Origin: Massilia sp. UBA2604
GTDB taxonomy: Bacteria > Pseudomonadota > Gammaproteobacteria > Burkholderiales > Burkholderiaceae_D
Direction: 5' to 3'
Length of the DNA: 36,075 nt
NCBI GenBank assembly: GCA_002339265.1
Contig: DDKG01000209.1
Coordinates: forward strand, 1 to 36,075
Shown here: positions 16,504 through 23,855 of the stretch, piece by piece
Position numbering within the stretch: the first letter of the stretch is position 1
Layout of the letters: the number at the start of each line of letters is the position of its first letter
Notes under the pieces: model-generated
The model's database searches: none
Told to the model about the DNA's origin: nothing
The model's input: only the letters and a program-made list of their open reading frames with translations
Made by a program: the position numbers and the translations under genes

Positions 16504-16938
16504 ATGAGTGCACCGCAACGCCTTCCTTATTATTCCCTGTCCCCCGCCGCCTACCAGGGCTTGGGCGCCACCAAGAAGGCGCTCGAAAGCAGTCCGCTCG
16601 GCAAGGAGCTGATCGAGCTGGTGTGGCTGCGCATGTCGCAGATCAACGGCTGCGCCTACTGCCTCGAGATGCATGCCAAGGCGCTGCGCGGCGACGGCGT
16701 GTCGCAGACCAAACTCGATAGCCTGGCCGGCTGGCGCGTCAGCGAGCGGTTCAGCGAACGCGAACGCGCGGCCCTGGCCTGGACCGAGGCGCTGACCCAC
16801 GTCGACCGCACCGGCGCGCCGGACGCCGACTACGAGCCGCTCAGGGAATTTTTCAGCGACGTCGAAGTCTCGGACCTGACCTTCGCCATCGCCCTGATGA
16901 GCGCCTTCAACCGCCTCGCGATCGGGATGCGCCAATGA
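16504..16938 (+). CDS. Carboxymuconolactone decarboxylase / AhpD-like alkylhydroperoxidase family protein
   Basis: A 144-residue protein of the AhpD-like fold. The redox motif NGCAYCLEMHAKALR carries the CxxC pair and the following His of alkylhydroperoxidase-type members, so a thiol peroxidase or related redox activity is more likely than lactone decarboxylation. The ATG at 16504 has GGAG 7 bases upstream; a 14-residue upstream extension (from 16462) lacks a ribosome site. Its last codons overlap the azoR start by 4 bases, so the two are one transcript, facing away from the MocR regulator. A role in handling peroxides or reactive electrophiles is inference. Confidence 0.85.
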   Translation: MSAPQRLPYYSLSPAAYQGLGATKKALESSPLGKELIELVWLRMSQINGCAYCLEMHAKALRGDGVSQTKLDSLAGWRVSERFSERERAALAWTEALTHVDRTGAPDADYEPLREFFSDVEVSDLTFAIALMSAFNRLAIGMRQ

Positions 16939-17570
16939 CACAGGCTCTCACTATCCTGCATATCGACTGCAGCCCACGCCTGGAATCCCACAGCCGCCAG
17001 CTGTCGGCGGCGATGGTCGATCAGCTGCTGGCGCGCTATCCCGGCCCCGAGGTGCTGCGGCGCGACCTGGGCCTGGAACCGATCCCGCACGCCGATGCCG
17101 GCTATGCCGCCGCCCTCGCCTCGCCCGCATCCCTGGCCGCCGGCCAGGCGAACGGCGACCTGCAGCTATCCGAATGGCTGATCCAGGAAGTCGAAGCCGC
17201 CGACGTGCTGGTGATCGGCACCCCGATGAACAACTTCACGTTGCCGTCGGTATTCAAAGCATGGATCGACCAGCTGCTGCGGGTTGGGCGCACGATCGGC
17301 ATGTCGGCCAGCGGCGAGAAGATCGGACTGCTCGCCGACCGGCCGGTGTACGTCGGGATCGCCTCGGGCGGCGTGTTCAGTGGGGATCAGGCCAGACAGC
17401 CCGATTTCCTCACGCCCTACCTGAAGGCGGCCTTCGGCTGCATCGGCCTGCACTCGCTGCAGTTCCTGCCGCTCCAGGCGACGGCCTTCCTCGATCCCGG
17501 CCAGCTCGCGGCGAACCGGGATGCGCTGCTGGCCACGATGGACCTGGCGCCAGCCGCCCGCGCGGCCTGA
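16935..17570 (+). CDS. azoR: FMN-dependent NAD(P)H azoreductase / quinone reductase
   Basis: A 211-residue cytoplasmic flavodoxin-like enzyme that uses FMN and NAD(P)H for two-electron reduction of azo dyes and quinones. The phosphate-binding start SPRLESHSRQLS (residues 13-24), the PMNNFTLPSVFKAWIDQLLRVGRT block and the SGGVFSGDQARQPDFLTPYLKAAFGCIGL segment are characteristic of AzoR (formerly AcpD). The length is usual. ATG overlaps the previous stop (ATGA). With the AhpD-like partner it looks like a quinone or thiol stress module under the divergent MocR protein. Confidence 0.92.
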   Translation: MTQALTILHIDCSPRLESHSRQLSAAMVDQLLARYPGPEVLRRDLGLEPIPHADAGYAAALASPASLAAGQANGDLQLSEWLIQEVEAADVLVIGTPMNNFTLPSVFKAWIDQLLRVGRTIGMSASGEKIGLLADRPVYVGIASGGVFSGDQARQPDFLTPYLKAAFGCIGLHSLQFLPLQATAFLDPGQLAANRDALLATMDLAPAARAA

Positions 17571-17576
17571 AGTACC

Positions 17577-17605
17577 GCCGCCTGCACCCTCGGGTGCCGG
17601 GCGGC
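17577..17605 (+). terminator. GC-rich hairpin after azoR
   Basis: Outer arms GCCGCC/GGCGGC and inner arms CACCC/GGGTG stack with small internal bulges around a 2-base tip, starting 7 bases after the azoR stop. No T run follows. Position suggests it ends or stabilises the AhpD-azoR transcript. Confidence 0.4.
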
Positions 17606-17681
17606 GCTACCCGGCCGTTATCGCAAGCCCGCGCGGCCCACCGCCCTTATGATCGGCGCACTTCTTTCTGACAGTGCCGCC

Positions 17682-19958
17682 ATGACCACATTCCGCTTCC
17701 TGCCGTCCCGCGCCGCGATCCTGCTTGCCGCGAGTGCGCTGCTGCCGCTCACGGCGCCCGCCTCGATCCTGCCGGACGTCCCCGACATCAAGGCCGTCAC
17801 CGACTACCGCCCGAAGATCCCGCTGCGCGTCTACACCGCCGACAAGGTCCTGATCGGCGAATTCGGCGCAGAGCGGCGCGAGTTCGTCCCGATCGCCAGG
17901 GTACCGGCGCTGCTCAAGTCGGCCGTGCTGGCGATCGAGGACACCCGCTTTTACGAGCATGGCGGCGTGGACTGGATCCGCGCGCTCGGCGCGGCCAAGG
18001 CCAATATCGGCGACTTCGGCAGCCAGGGTGCGTCCACCATCACGATGCAGGTCGCCCGCAACTTCTTCCTGTCGCGCGACAAGACCCTGCCGCGCAAGCT
18101 CACCGAGGTCGCCCTCGCCTACAAGATCGAAAAAGCGCTCACCAAGGACCAGATCCTCGAGGTCTACCTGAACCAGATCTACCTGGGCCAGCGCGCTTAC
18201 GGCTTCGGCAGCGCGGCGCGCACCTATTTCGGCAAGCCGCTGGGCGAACTCTCGCTGGCCGAGATCGCGATGCTGGCCGGGCTGCCGCAGAATCCCTCCA
18301 GCAGCAATCCGGTGTCGAACCCACAGGCGGCGCGCAAGCGCCAGCAGGTCGTGCTTCGGCGCATGCGCGAACTGGCCATGATCAGCGAACCCCAGTACCG
18401 CCGCGCCCTGGCCGAACGCCTGCAGGTGCGCAGCTATGGCGCCACATTGAATGGCCGCGCGGCCTGGGTCGCCGAGATCGCGCGCCAGGCCGTCCATGCC
18501 CGCTTCGGCCAGGCGGCCTACGAGCGCGGCATCACGGTCACCACCACCATCGTCGCCGCCGAGCAGGATGCGGCCCATGAATCGGTGCGCCGCAACGTGC
18601 TCGCCTATGACCGCCGCCACGGCTACCGCGGCCCGGAAGCCCGCATCGCGTTGCCGGCCGATGCCGAGGAACGGGGAGATGCGGTCGCCGCCGCCCTGCA
18701 GAAGCGCCCCCTGGTCGACGGCCTCGCGGCCGCAGTAGTCGTCGCCGCCTCGCCCAAGCGGGTACGCGCCCTGCTCGCCAACGGCGACACTGTCGAGATC
18801 ACCGGCGCCGGCCTGGCCTTCGCCGCCGGCGCCCTGGCCGGCAAGGCCAAGCCCGCCCTGAAGCTGGCGCCCGGCGCCGTCATCCGCGTGGCCAGGTCAG
18901 CCGACGGCATCCCGTCGATCGCCCAATTGCCCGAGGTGGCCGCCGCCTTCGTCGCGCTCGATACCGAGACCGGCGCCTACCGCGCGCTGGTCGGCGGCTT
19001 CGATTACTCGGTCCACAAGTTCAATCACGTGACCCAGGCCTGGCGCCAGCCGGGATCGAGCATCAAGCCCTTCGTCTATTCGGCCGGACTGGAACGCGGT
19101 TTCTTCCCCGGCACGCAGATCCTCGACGAGCCGCTCGACTTCAGCGCCGAAAAGGCCTATGCCAACTGGTCGCCGCGCAATGACGACAATGTGTTCGAGG
19201 GCCCGGTCACGGTGCGCCATGCGCTGTCGCGCTCACGCAATGTGCCTACCGTGCGCATGCTGCGCGCGCTGGACGTCGACTACACCCGCGAGCACCTGGC
19301 GCGCTTCGGCTTCGACGCCGCACGCCAGCCGCGCAACCTGACGCTCGGCCTGGGCACCGGCGCCGTCACGCCGCTGCAGATGGCCGGCGCCTATGCGGTG
19401 CTGGCCAACGGCGGCTACCGGGTCGAGCCGTGGCTGATTGCGCGCATCCAGGACGGCGACGGCAAGGTCCTGTTCGAGCACGCGGCGCCGCAGCCGCGGC
19501 AGGAAACTGACAGGGTGCTGGATGAGCGCAACGCCTTCATCGTCGACAGCATGCTGCGCGACGTGACCCGCGTCGGCACCGCGGCGGCGGCCTCGCGCCA
19601 GCTGCAGCGCTACGACCTGGCCGGCAAGACCGGCACCACCAGCAATGCGATCGACGGCTGGTTCTCTGGCTATGGCGGCAGTGTGGCGGCGGTGGCCTGG
19701 ATGGGTTATGACGAGCCGCGCTCGCTGGGTGGCCGCGAATTCGGCTCGACACTGGCGCTGCCGATGTGGGTCGACTTCATGCGCGTCGCGCTGGCGAAGA
19801 CGCCGCAGCACGAGCCACAGCCGCCGGAAGGCGTGGCGCGCGCTGGCGGCGACTGGGTGTATGCCGAGTATGCGGAACAGGAACACCCACCCGAGGCGGC
19901 GGATGGCTTCGAGGCTTTGATGGGGACCCTCTCGTCGTCCGACGAGGCGATGCAATAA
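17682..19958 (+). CDS. Class A penicillin-binding protein (PBP1A-like glycosyltransferase/transpeptidase)
   Basis: A bifunctional peptidoglycan synthase of 758 residues anchored in the inner membrane. After a short hydrophobic segment (residues 9-29) comes a GT51 transglycosylase domain with the catalytic E86 in AIEDTRFYEHGGVD and the QGASTITMQVARN loop. An OB-like domain follows (about 300-420), then a transpeptidase domain with S459/K462 (SSIK), SRN and K649-T650-G651. All active-site motifs are intact. It is shorter than E. coli PBP1A (850). The start is uncertain: 17682 and 17649 both lack a clear ribosome site; 17682 gives the better membrane start. It stands apart from the pilMNOPQ neighbourhood usual for the main mrcA, so it may be a second copy. 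Confidence 0.9.
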   Translation: MTTFRFLPSRAAILLAASALLPLTAPASILPDVPDIKAVTDYRPKIPLRVYTADKVLIGEFGAERREFVPIARVPALLKSAVLAIEDTRFYEHGGVDWIRALGAAKANIGDFGSQGASTITMQVARNFFLSRDKTLPRKLTEVALAYKIEKALTKDQILEVYLNQIYLGQRAYGFGSAARTYFGKPLGELSLAEIAMLAGLPQNPSSSNPVSNPQAARKRQQVVLRRMRELAMISEPQYRRALAERLQVRSYGATLNGRAAWVAEIARQAVHARFGQAAYERGITVTTTIVAAEQDAAHESVRRNVLAYDRRHGYRGPEARIALPADAEERGDAVAAALQKRPLVDGLAAAVVVAASPKRVRALLANGDTVEITGAGLAFAAGALAGKAKPALKLAPGAVIRVARSADGIPSIAQLPEVAAAFVALDTETGAYRALVGGFDYSVHKFNHVTQAWRQPGSSIKPFVYSAGLERGFFPGTQILDEPLDFSAEKAYANWSPRNDDNVFEGPVTVRHALSRSRNVPTVRMLRALDVDYTREHLARFGFDAARQPRNLTLGLGTGAVTPLQMAGAYAVLANGGYRVEPWLIARIQDGDGKVLFEHAAPQPRQETDRVLDERNAFIVDSMLRDVTRVGTAAAASRQLQRYDLAGKTGTTSNAIDGWFSGYGGSVAAVAWMGYDEPRSLGGREFGSTLALPMWVDFMRVALAKTPQHEPQPPEGVARAGGDWVYAEYAEQEHPPEAADGFEALMGTLSSSDEAMQ

Positions 19959-19964
19959 GGCTGC

Positions 19965-20798
19965 TTACAGCTCGATCACCAGTTCGGGACGGAAGCCCTC
20001 CTGCTCGCCCTTGCTCAGGTAGCCGAGCGGATTGGCCACCACCCGGCACGACCAGGAGTGGGCGCCGTCGCGGCCCTCGACCACATAGTCGTTCAGGCAG
20101 TGCAGGTGGCCGTGCATCCACAGCTGCGCGTGCTTGAACAGGCCGTCGAGCGCATTGCAGAAGCCCGCCGTGCCGGGCGTGAGGCCGTAGCGCGGATCGG
20201 CGCTCATGAGGCTCGGGGCGAAATGGGTCACCACGGCCGTCTTGCCCTCGAACGGGGTGGCCAGCGCCGCGCGCAGCCAGTCCTGGCAATCGAGCGACAT
20301 GGCGCGGATGCCCTCGGCCAGCACCTGTTCCCCATCCTTCAGGGTCGTGTTCTTGCTCAGGTAGTAGTTCGCCGCGCGGAAGGCCTTGTTCCGCTGCTGC
20401 ATCTGCTTGGTGAGGTCTGTTTCACGCAGCGCCAGGGCGTCGAAATCGCTCCACAGGGTAGTGCCGATAAAGCGCACGTGATCGATGACGACGATCTCGC
20501 GGTCGAGCCAGACGATGCCGAGCCGCTCGCAGGTGGCGCGCAGCCGCGCATAGGCGGCGTCGTGGTCGAGCGAATCGAATTCGTGGTTGCCGGGGATGAA
20601 CAGCACCGTCTTGCCGGCCAGCGCCGGCAGTGAAGTAGAAAAGCGCTCGAGCCCGAAATCCTGGGTGTCCAGGCGCGAGCCGGCCTGGTAGGAACCGATG
20701 TCGCCGGCCAGCACGACCACGTCGGTGTGGGGCAGGATGAGCGGCTGGAAGCCGGGATAGCGTTCGAGGTGGAGGTCGGAGAAAAGCTGGATGCGCAT
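19965..20798 (-). CDS. Calcineurin-like metallophosphoesterase
   Basis: A 277-residue cytoplasmic protein with the complete two-metal phosphoesterase signature: D8 and H10 (SDLHLE), D33 (AGDIG), N71-H72 (PGNHEFD), a His in VVTHFAPS and the final GHLH. The natural substrate is not evident; family members act on nucleotides, phosphoproteins or nucleic acids. It converges on the penicillin-binding protein gene with only 6 bases between stops, and its start lies 33 bases after the YCII-like gene stop, so the two leftward genes may be cotranscribed. Confidence 0.88.
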   Translation of the reverse strand: MRIQLFSDLHLERYPGFQPLILPHTDVVVLAGDIGSYQAGSRLDTQDFGLERFSTSLPALAGKTVLFIPGNHEFDSLDHDAAYARLRATCERLGIVWLDREIVVIDHVRFIGTTLWSDFDALALRETDLTKQMQQRNKAFRAANYYLSKNTTLKDGEQVLAEGIRAMSLDCQDWLRAALATPFEGKTAVVTHFAPSLMSADPRYGLTPGTAGFCNALDGLFKHAQLWMHGHLHCLNDYVVEGRDGAHSWSCRVVANPLGYLSKGEQEGFRPELVIEL

Positions 20799-20831
20799 GG
20801 GCGCCGAGTATAACGCAGGCGGCGCCCGGCT

Positions 20832-21146
20832 TCAGGCTGCGCTTGCGTTGAACCCCTGCCCCAGGCGCGCGATCTCGACCGAGCCGCGCTCGTCGAAGAT
20901 CGGACAGTCCTGCGCCATGCGCACCGCCGCATTGAAATCCGCCGCCTCGACCACCGAGTAGCCAGACAGCGAGCTGCTGGACAGCTTGGGGCCGATCAGG
21001 CGGCTCGGGATCTCGACGCTGTCCTGGGTCAGGCTGCCGGGATCGAGCAGCGCCGGGCCCAAGGTGTTGAACCAGGCGCGCCATGCGTCGTCCTGGCGCT
21101 CGCCCGGTTCGGATGCGCCGCGATAGATGATCAGGAATCGTTCCAT
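20832..21146 (-). CDS. YCII-related domain protein
   Basis: A small 104-residue cytoplasmic protein with a ferredoxin-like alpha/beta pattern starting MERFLIIYRG and including the LSGYSVVEAADFNAAVRMAQDCPIF segment, which resembles YCII/YciI-like domains (the Gly-Tyr-x-Val-x-Glu-Ala-x-Asp pattern). Function is unknown; relatives occur near sigma factors or as small enzymes. The ATG at 21146 has GGAGG 6 bases upstream; a 19-residue upstream extension is not supported. It follows the siderophore receptor gene in the same direction, but a strong hairpin lies between them. Confidence 0.72.
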   Translation of the reverse strand: MERFLIIYRGASEPGERQDDAWRAWFNTLGPALLDPGSLTQDSVEIPSRLIGPKLSSSSLSGYSVVEAADFNAAVRMAQDCPIFDERGSVEIARLGQGFNASAA

Positions 21147-21183
21147 GTCGAGCCTCCATGAAGGTGGGCTCAACATAGCAGAA

Positions 21184-21214
21184 GCGGGCCGGCAGTGACG
21201 CACTGCTGGCCCGC
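21184..21214 (-). terminator. Strong hairpin terminating the siderophore receptor transcript
   Basis: GCGGGCCGGCAGTG and CACTGCTGGCCCGC form 14-base arms with one G-T pair around a 3-base loop, 19 bases beyond the receptor stop in the direction of transcription. It is followed on that strand by the T-richer TTCTGCTATGTT. It probably separates the receptor gene from the YCII-like gene. Confidence 0.65.
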
Positions 21215-21233
21215 CCCGTGATCCGCTACCTGC

Positions 21234-23510
21234 TTAGAAGCGCACGTTCGCCGTCAGGCTGGCCGAGCGCGGCGTGCCTGGCGTATAGCGGTAGCCGCTC
21301 TTGTTGATCGCCGAGACATACTTCTCGTCGCCGATGTTGTACACGTTCAGGCGCAGGTCGAAGTTCTTGCTGACCTTGTAGCCGACCATGGCGTCGAACA
21401 CCCAATACGAGTCGGTGTACAACGGGGTGCCGATCGCGCCGTCGGTGCCGCGCGCCAGCTTGTCGCTGAAACGCGCGCCGCCGCCGATGCGCAGGCCCCA
21501 CGGCAGGTCGTACGAGGTCCAGGCGGTGAACGACTGCTTCGGCGTATAGGTCAGGCTGTTCTCACCAGCGGCGGTGACGTTGCGGCCGCGCTCGACGCTG
21601 GTGTCCATGTACAGGTAGCCGGCGCTGAGCAGCCAGTGCGGGGCCAGCTCGCCGGTGGCGCCCAGTTCCACGCCCTGCACCCGCTTCTCGCCGGTCTGGT
21701 AGTACTGCAGGTCGGCCGGATCCTGCTCCACCTCGTTCTCGACCTCGGTGCGGAACAGCGCCGCCGACAGCGACAGCTTGGACTTGAGCAGATCGAGCTT
21801 GCCGCCGACTTCGGTGGTGACGGTCTTCTGCGGATCGTAGATCGGGTTCTGGGCGCTGTTGGCGCTGCCCGAGGCGGTGAAGCTGCCGCCCGGCGGCTGC
21901 CGGGAGCTGGCCACCATCGCGTACACGCTGCTGTTGGCGGTCGGCTTGTACAGCGCCGACAGCTTGCCGTTGACCAGGTTTTCGCCGACCTTGAAGCGGG
22001 TGGAAGTGAGAACGTTATTGGTCAGCGCCACCACCGAATAGTCGCCGCGGAAGTGGTCGAGGCGCACGCCGCCGTTGAAGATCCAGCGTTCGCCGACCTT
22101 GACGGTGTCGAACACATACACGCTCTGGGTGTCGATCTCGCCCTCGTTGTAGGCGCCGGTGCGGCGCACGTTGACCGGCGTGGTCGGCGCCTGGTTCGGA
22201 TCGGGGTTGTAGATGTTCGCGGCCGGCAGCGTGCCCAGGCCGGTCAGGCCCCAGGTGGTCTGGCGTTCGCTGGTGATTTCCAGGCCGGTCACCAGGGTGT
22301 GCGACACGGCGCCGGTGTTGAACTGGCTGGTCAGGGTCGTGACGTTGGTGAGGATCTTGTTTTCCTGGTCCTTGCCGGTGCGGATGCTGCGCGCCAGGGT
22401 CCAGGTGCTTGGGTCGGCCTGCACCGGCGTGGCCAGGTTGGCGGCGCTGGTGAGGAAGGCGGTGAGCAGGTAATCCTGGCTGGTCTTGCCGTAGCGGCTG
22501 GTGTTCTGCAGCTTCATGGTCGGCGAGAAGTCGTGCTCGATGCGCACGGTGGCCATGTCGGCCTTCACGTCGTCGTAGTCGTCGACCGAGCCATAGAAGT
22601 TCTTGGGGTCGACCTTGGGCGCGTCGGCGATCCACGGCCGGGCGCGGTCCGGGCTGGTATAGCCGGGCAGGCCGATCACGAACACGCCGCCATCGGGGAT
22701 GTTGTTCTGGTCGACGTGCAGGTAGTCCAGGTGCACGCGGGTCGGGCCGTTCAGGCCGAAGCCGATGCTCGGGGCCACCGCCCAGCGCTTGTTCTCGACC
22801 ACGTCGCGCGCGGCGCTGCCGGAATCCTGGGCCAGCACGTTCAGGCGCACGGCGATGCCGCGCTGCTCGTCCAGGACTTTGTTAACGTCGGCGGTAATGC
22901 GCTTCTGGTCGCCGCTGCCGCCGGTGATGGACGTCGTCACCAGGTCGGTGAGATTCGCCTTCTTGGTCACCAGGTTGACCGAGCCGGTCGGGGCGCTGCG
23001 GCCGTTGTCGGTGCCGGCCGGGCCTTTCAGCACGTCGATCTGCTCCAGGTTGAACACGTCGCGCGAGATCGAACCGACGTCGCGCACGCCGTCGACGTAG
23101 ATGCTGTTCGAGGTGTCGAAGCCGCGCATGAAGATCGCGTCGCCGGTGTTCGTGTTGCCGTTCTCGCCCAGGAAGAAGGCGCCGACGCCGGGGGTGTTGC
23201 GCAGCGCCTCGGTCAGGGTCAGGGCGCCCTGCTGCTCGAACAGTTCCTTCTTGATCACCTGCACGGTCTGGGCGGTGTCGACCAGGCGCTCGGTGTACTT
23301 GGGCGACGAGGCATGCTCGGCGCGGAACGGGTTCTCGTAGGCGCCGACGATTTCGACGGTCGATTGCGGGGCGACGGTGGCCGCTGGCGCATTGACGGCG
23401 GTTGCGTCGTCGGCCGCGTGGGCGCCGAGCGGCAGCAGCACTGCGGCAAGCGCGGTGCTGGCGACCTGGCTGCGGGTGGATGGGTGCTTGCGGCTTTTTA
23501 TTGCTTTCAT
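21234..23510 (-). CDS. TonB-dependent catecholate siderophore receptor (Fiu-like)
   Basis: A 758-residue outer-membrane receptor that imports ferric catecholate siderophores with energy from TonB-ExbBD. After a signal peptide (MKAIKSRKHPSTRSQVASTA... cut near AHAADD) comes a plug domain with the Fiu-type blocks TLTEALRNTPGVGAFFLGEN, FMRGFDTSNSIYVDGVRD and VLKGPAGTDNGRSAPTGSVN. The 22-strand barrel ends in ASLTANVRF with the terminal Phe expected of outer-membrane proteins. The start at 23510 is preferred over 23624 because the Fur box and promoter lie between them. No siderophore biosynthesis or esterase gene is near, so it probably takes up siderophores made by others. The exact ligand is inferred from family resemblance. 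Confidence 0.92.
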   Translation of the reverse strand: MKAIKSRKHPSTRSQVASTALAAVLLPLGAHAADDATAVNAPAATVAPQSTVEIVGAYENPFRAEHASSPKYTERLVDTAQTVQVIKKELFEQQGALTLTEALRNTPGVGAFFLGENGNTNTGDAIFMRGFDTSNSIYVDGVRDVGSISRDVFNLEQIDVLKGPAGTDNGRSAPTGSVNLVTKKANLTDLVTTSITGGSGDQKRITADVNKVLDEQRGIAVRLNVLAQDSGSAARDVVENKRWAVAPSIGFGLNGPTRVHLDYLHVDQNNIPDGGVFVIGLPGYTSPDRARPWIADAPKVDPKNFYGSVDDYDDVKADMATVRIEHDFSPTMKLQNTSRYGKTSQDYLLTAFLTSAANLATPVQADPSTWTLARSIRTGKDQENKILTNVTTLTSQFNTGAVSHTLVTGLEITSERQTTWGLTGLGTLPAANIYNPDPNQAPTTPVNVRRTGAYNEGEIDTQSVYVFDTVKVGERWIFNGGVRLDHFRGDYSVVALTNNVLTSTRFKVGENLVNGKLSALYKPTANSSVYAMVASSRQPPGGSFTASGSANSAQNPIYDPQKTVTTEVGGKLDLLKSKLSLSAALFRTEVENEVEQDPADLQYYQTGEKRVQGVELGATGELAPHWLLSAGYLYMDTSVERGRNVTAAGENSLTYTPKQSFTAWTSYDLPWGLRIGGGARFSDKLARGTDGAIGTPLYTDSYWVFDAMVGYKVSKNFDLRLNVYNIGDEKYVSAINKSGYRYTPGTPRSASLTANVRF

Positions 23511-23569
23511 GGCGAGGCGGTCTCTCTCAGGTGAGTGGTATCTAGTGAAACACTGCAAGTAAAACAATG

Positions 23570-23615
23570 ATTCTACCGAGAACGTCAATACATGTAAACG
23601 ATAATCATTATCATT
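23570..23615 (-). promoter_or_regulatory. Fur-controlled sigma-70 promoter of the siderophore receptor
   Basis: On the minus strand, -35 TTTACA (23598-23593), a 17-base spacer and -10 TAGAAT (23575-23570) give a good promoter, with transcription starting near 23563 and a leader of about 53 bases. Directly upstream and touching the -35, AACGATAATCATTATCATT (23597-23615) fits the 7-1-7 Fur consensus TGATAATnATTATCA at 14 of 15 positions. Iron-bound Fur would block RNA polymerase here. This was read from sequence; binding is not shown. Confidence 0.85.
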
Positions 23616-23692
23616 CGCGTTCACGCCACACTTCCTTAAGAGGGATCATCTACCTCAGCCAACAAAATCCGCTCCAACTGCTGGCGTAAGAA

Positions 23693-23796
23693 CGTCATCC
23701 CCGCGAAGGCGGGGATCCAAGTCCGTCGAAGAGCCACCGCGGTAGGCGTTAGTGGCAATGCGTAGAACTTGGATCCCCGCCTGCGCGGGGATGACG
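23693..23796. repeat. Inverted pair of 30-bp CGTCATCCCCGCG-type palindromic elements
   Basis: Copy one (23693-23722) begins CGTCATCCCCGCGAAGGCGG; copy two (23767-23796) is its reverse complement with a single mismatch. Each copy also contains an internal CCCCGC/GCGGGG hairpin. The 44-base spacer makes the whole 104-bp unit one long cruciform or RNA hairpin. This is the widespread REP-like element whose translation yields the spurious WIPAFAGMT peptide. It lies between two leftward genes and could act as a terminator for the DUF885 transcript. Confidence 0.88.
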
Positions 23797-23855
23797 GTTT
23801 ACAGGCTAGCGGTGAAAAGGACCGTGTACGGCAGGCAGCCGCACACGGATGGTGA

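Noticed and set aside
21636..23534. Plus-strand open frame of about 630 codons opposite the siderophore receptor
   Set aside because: Antisense shadow; the minus-strand receptor has all family motifs plus its own Fur-controlled promoter.
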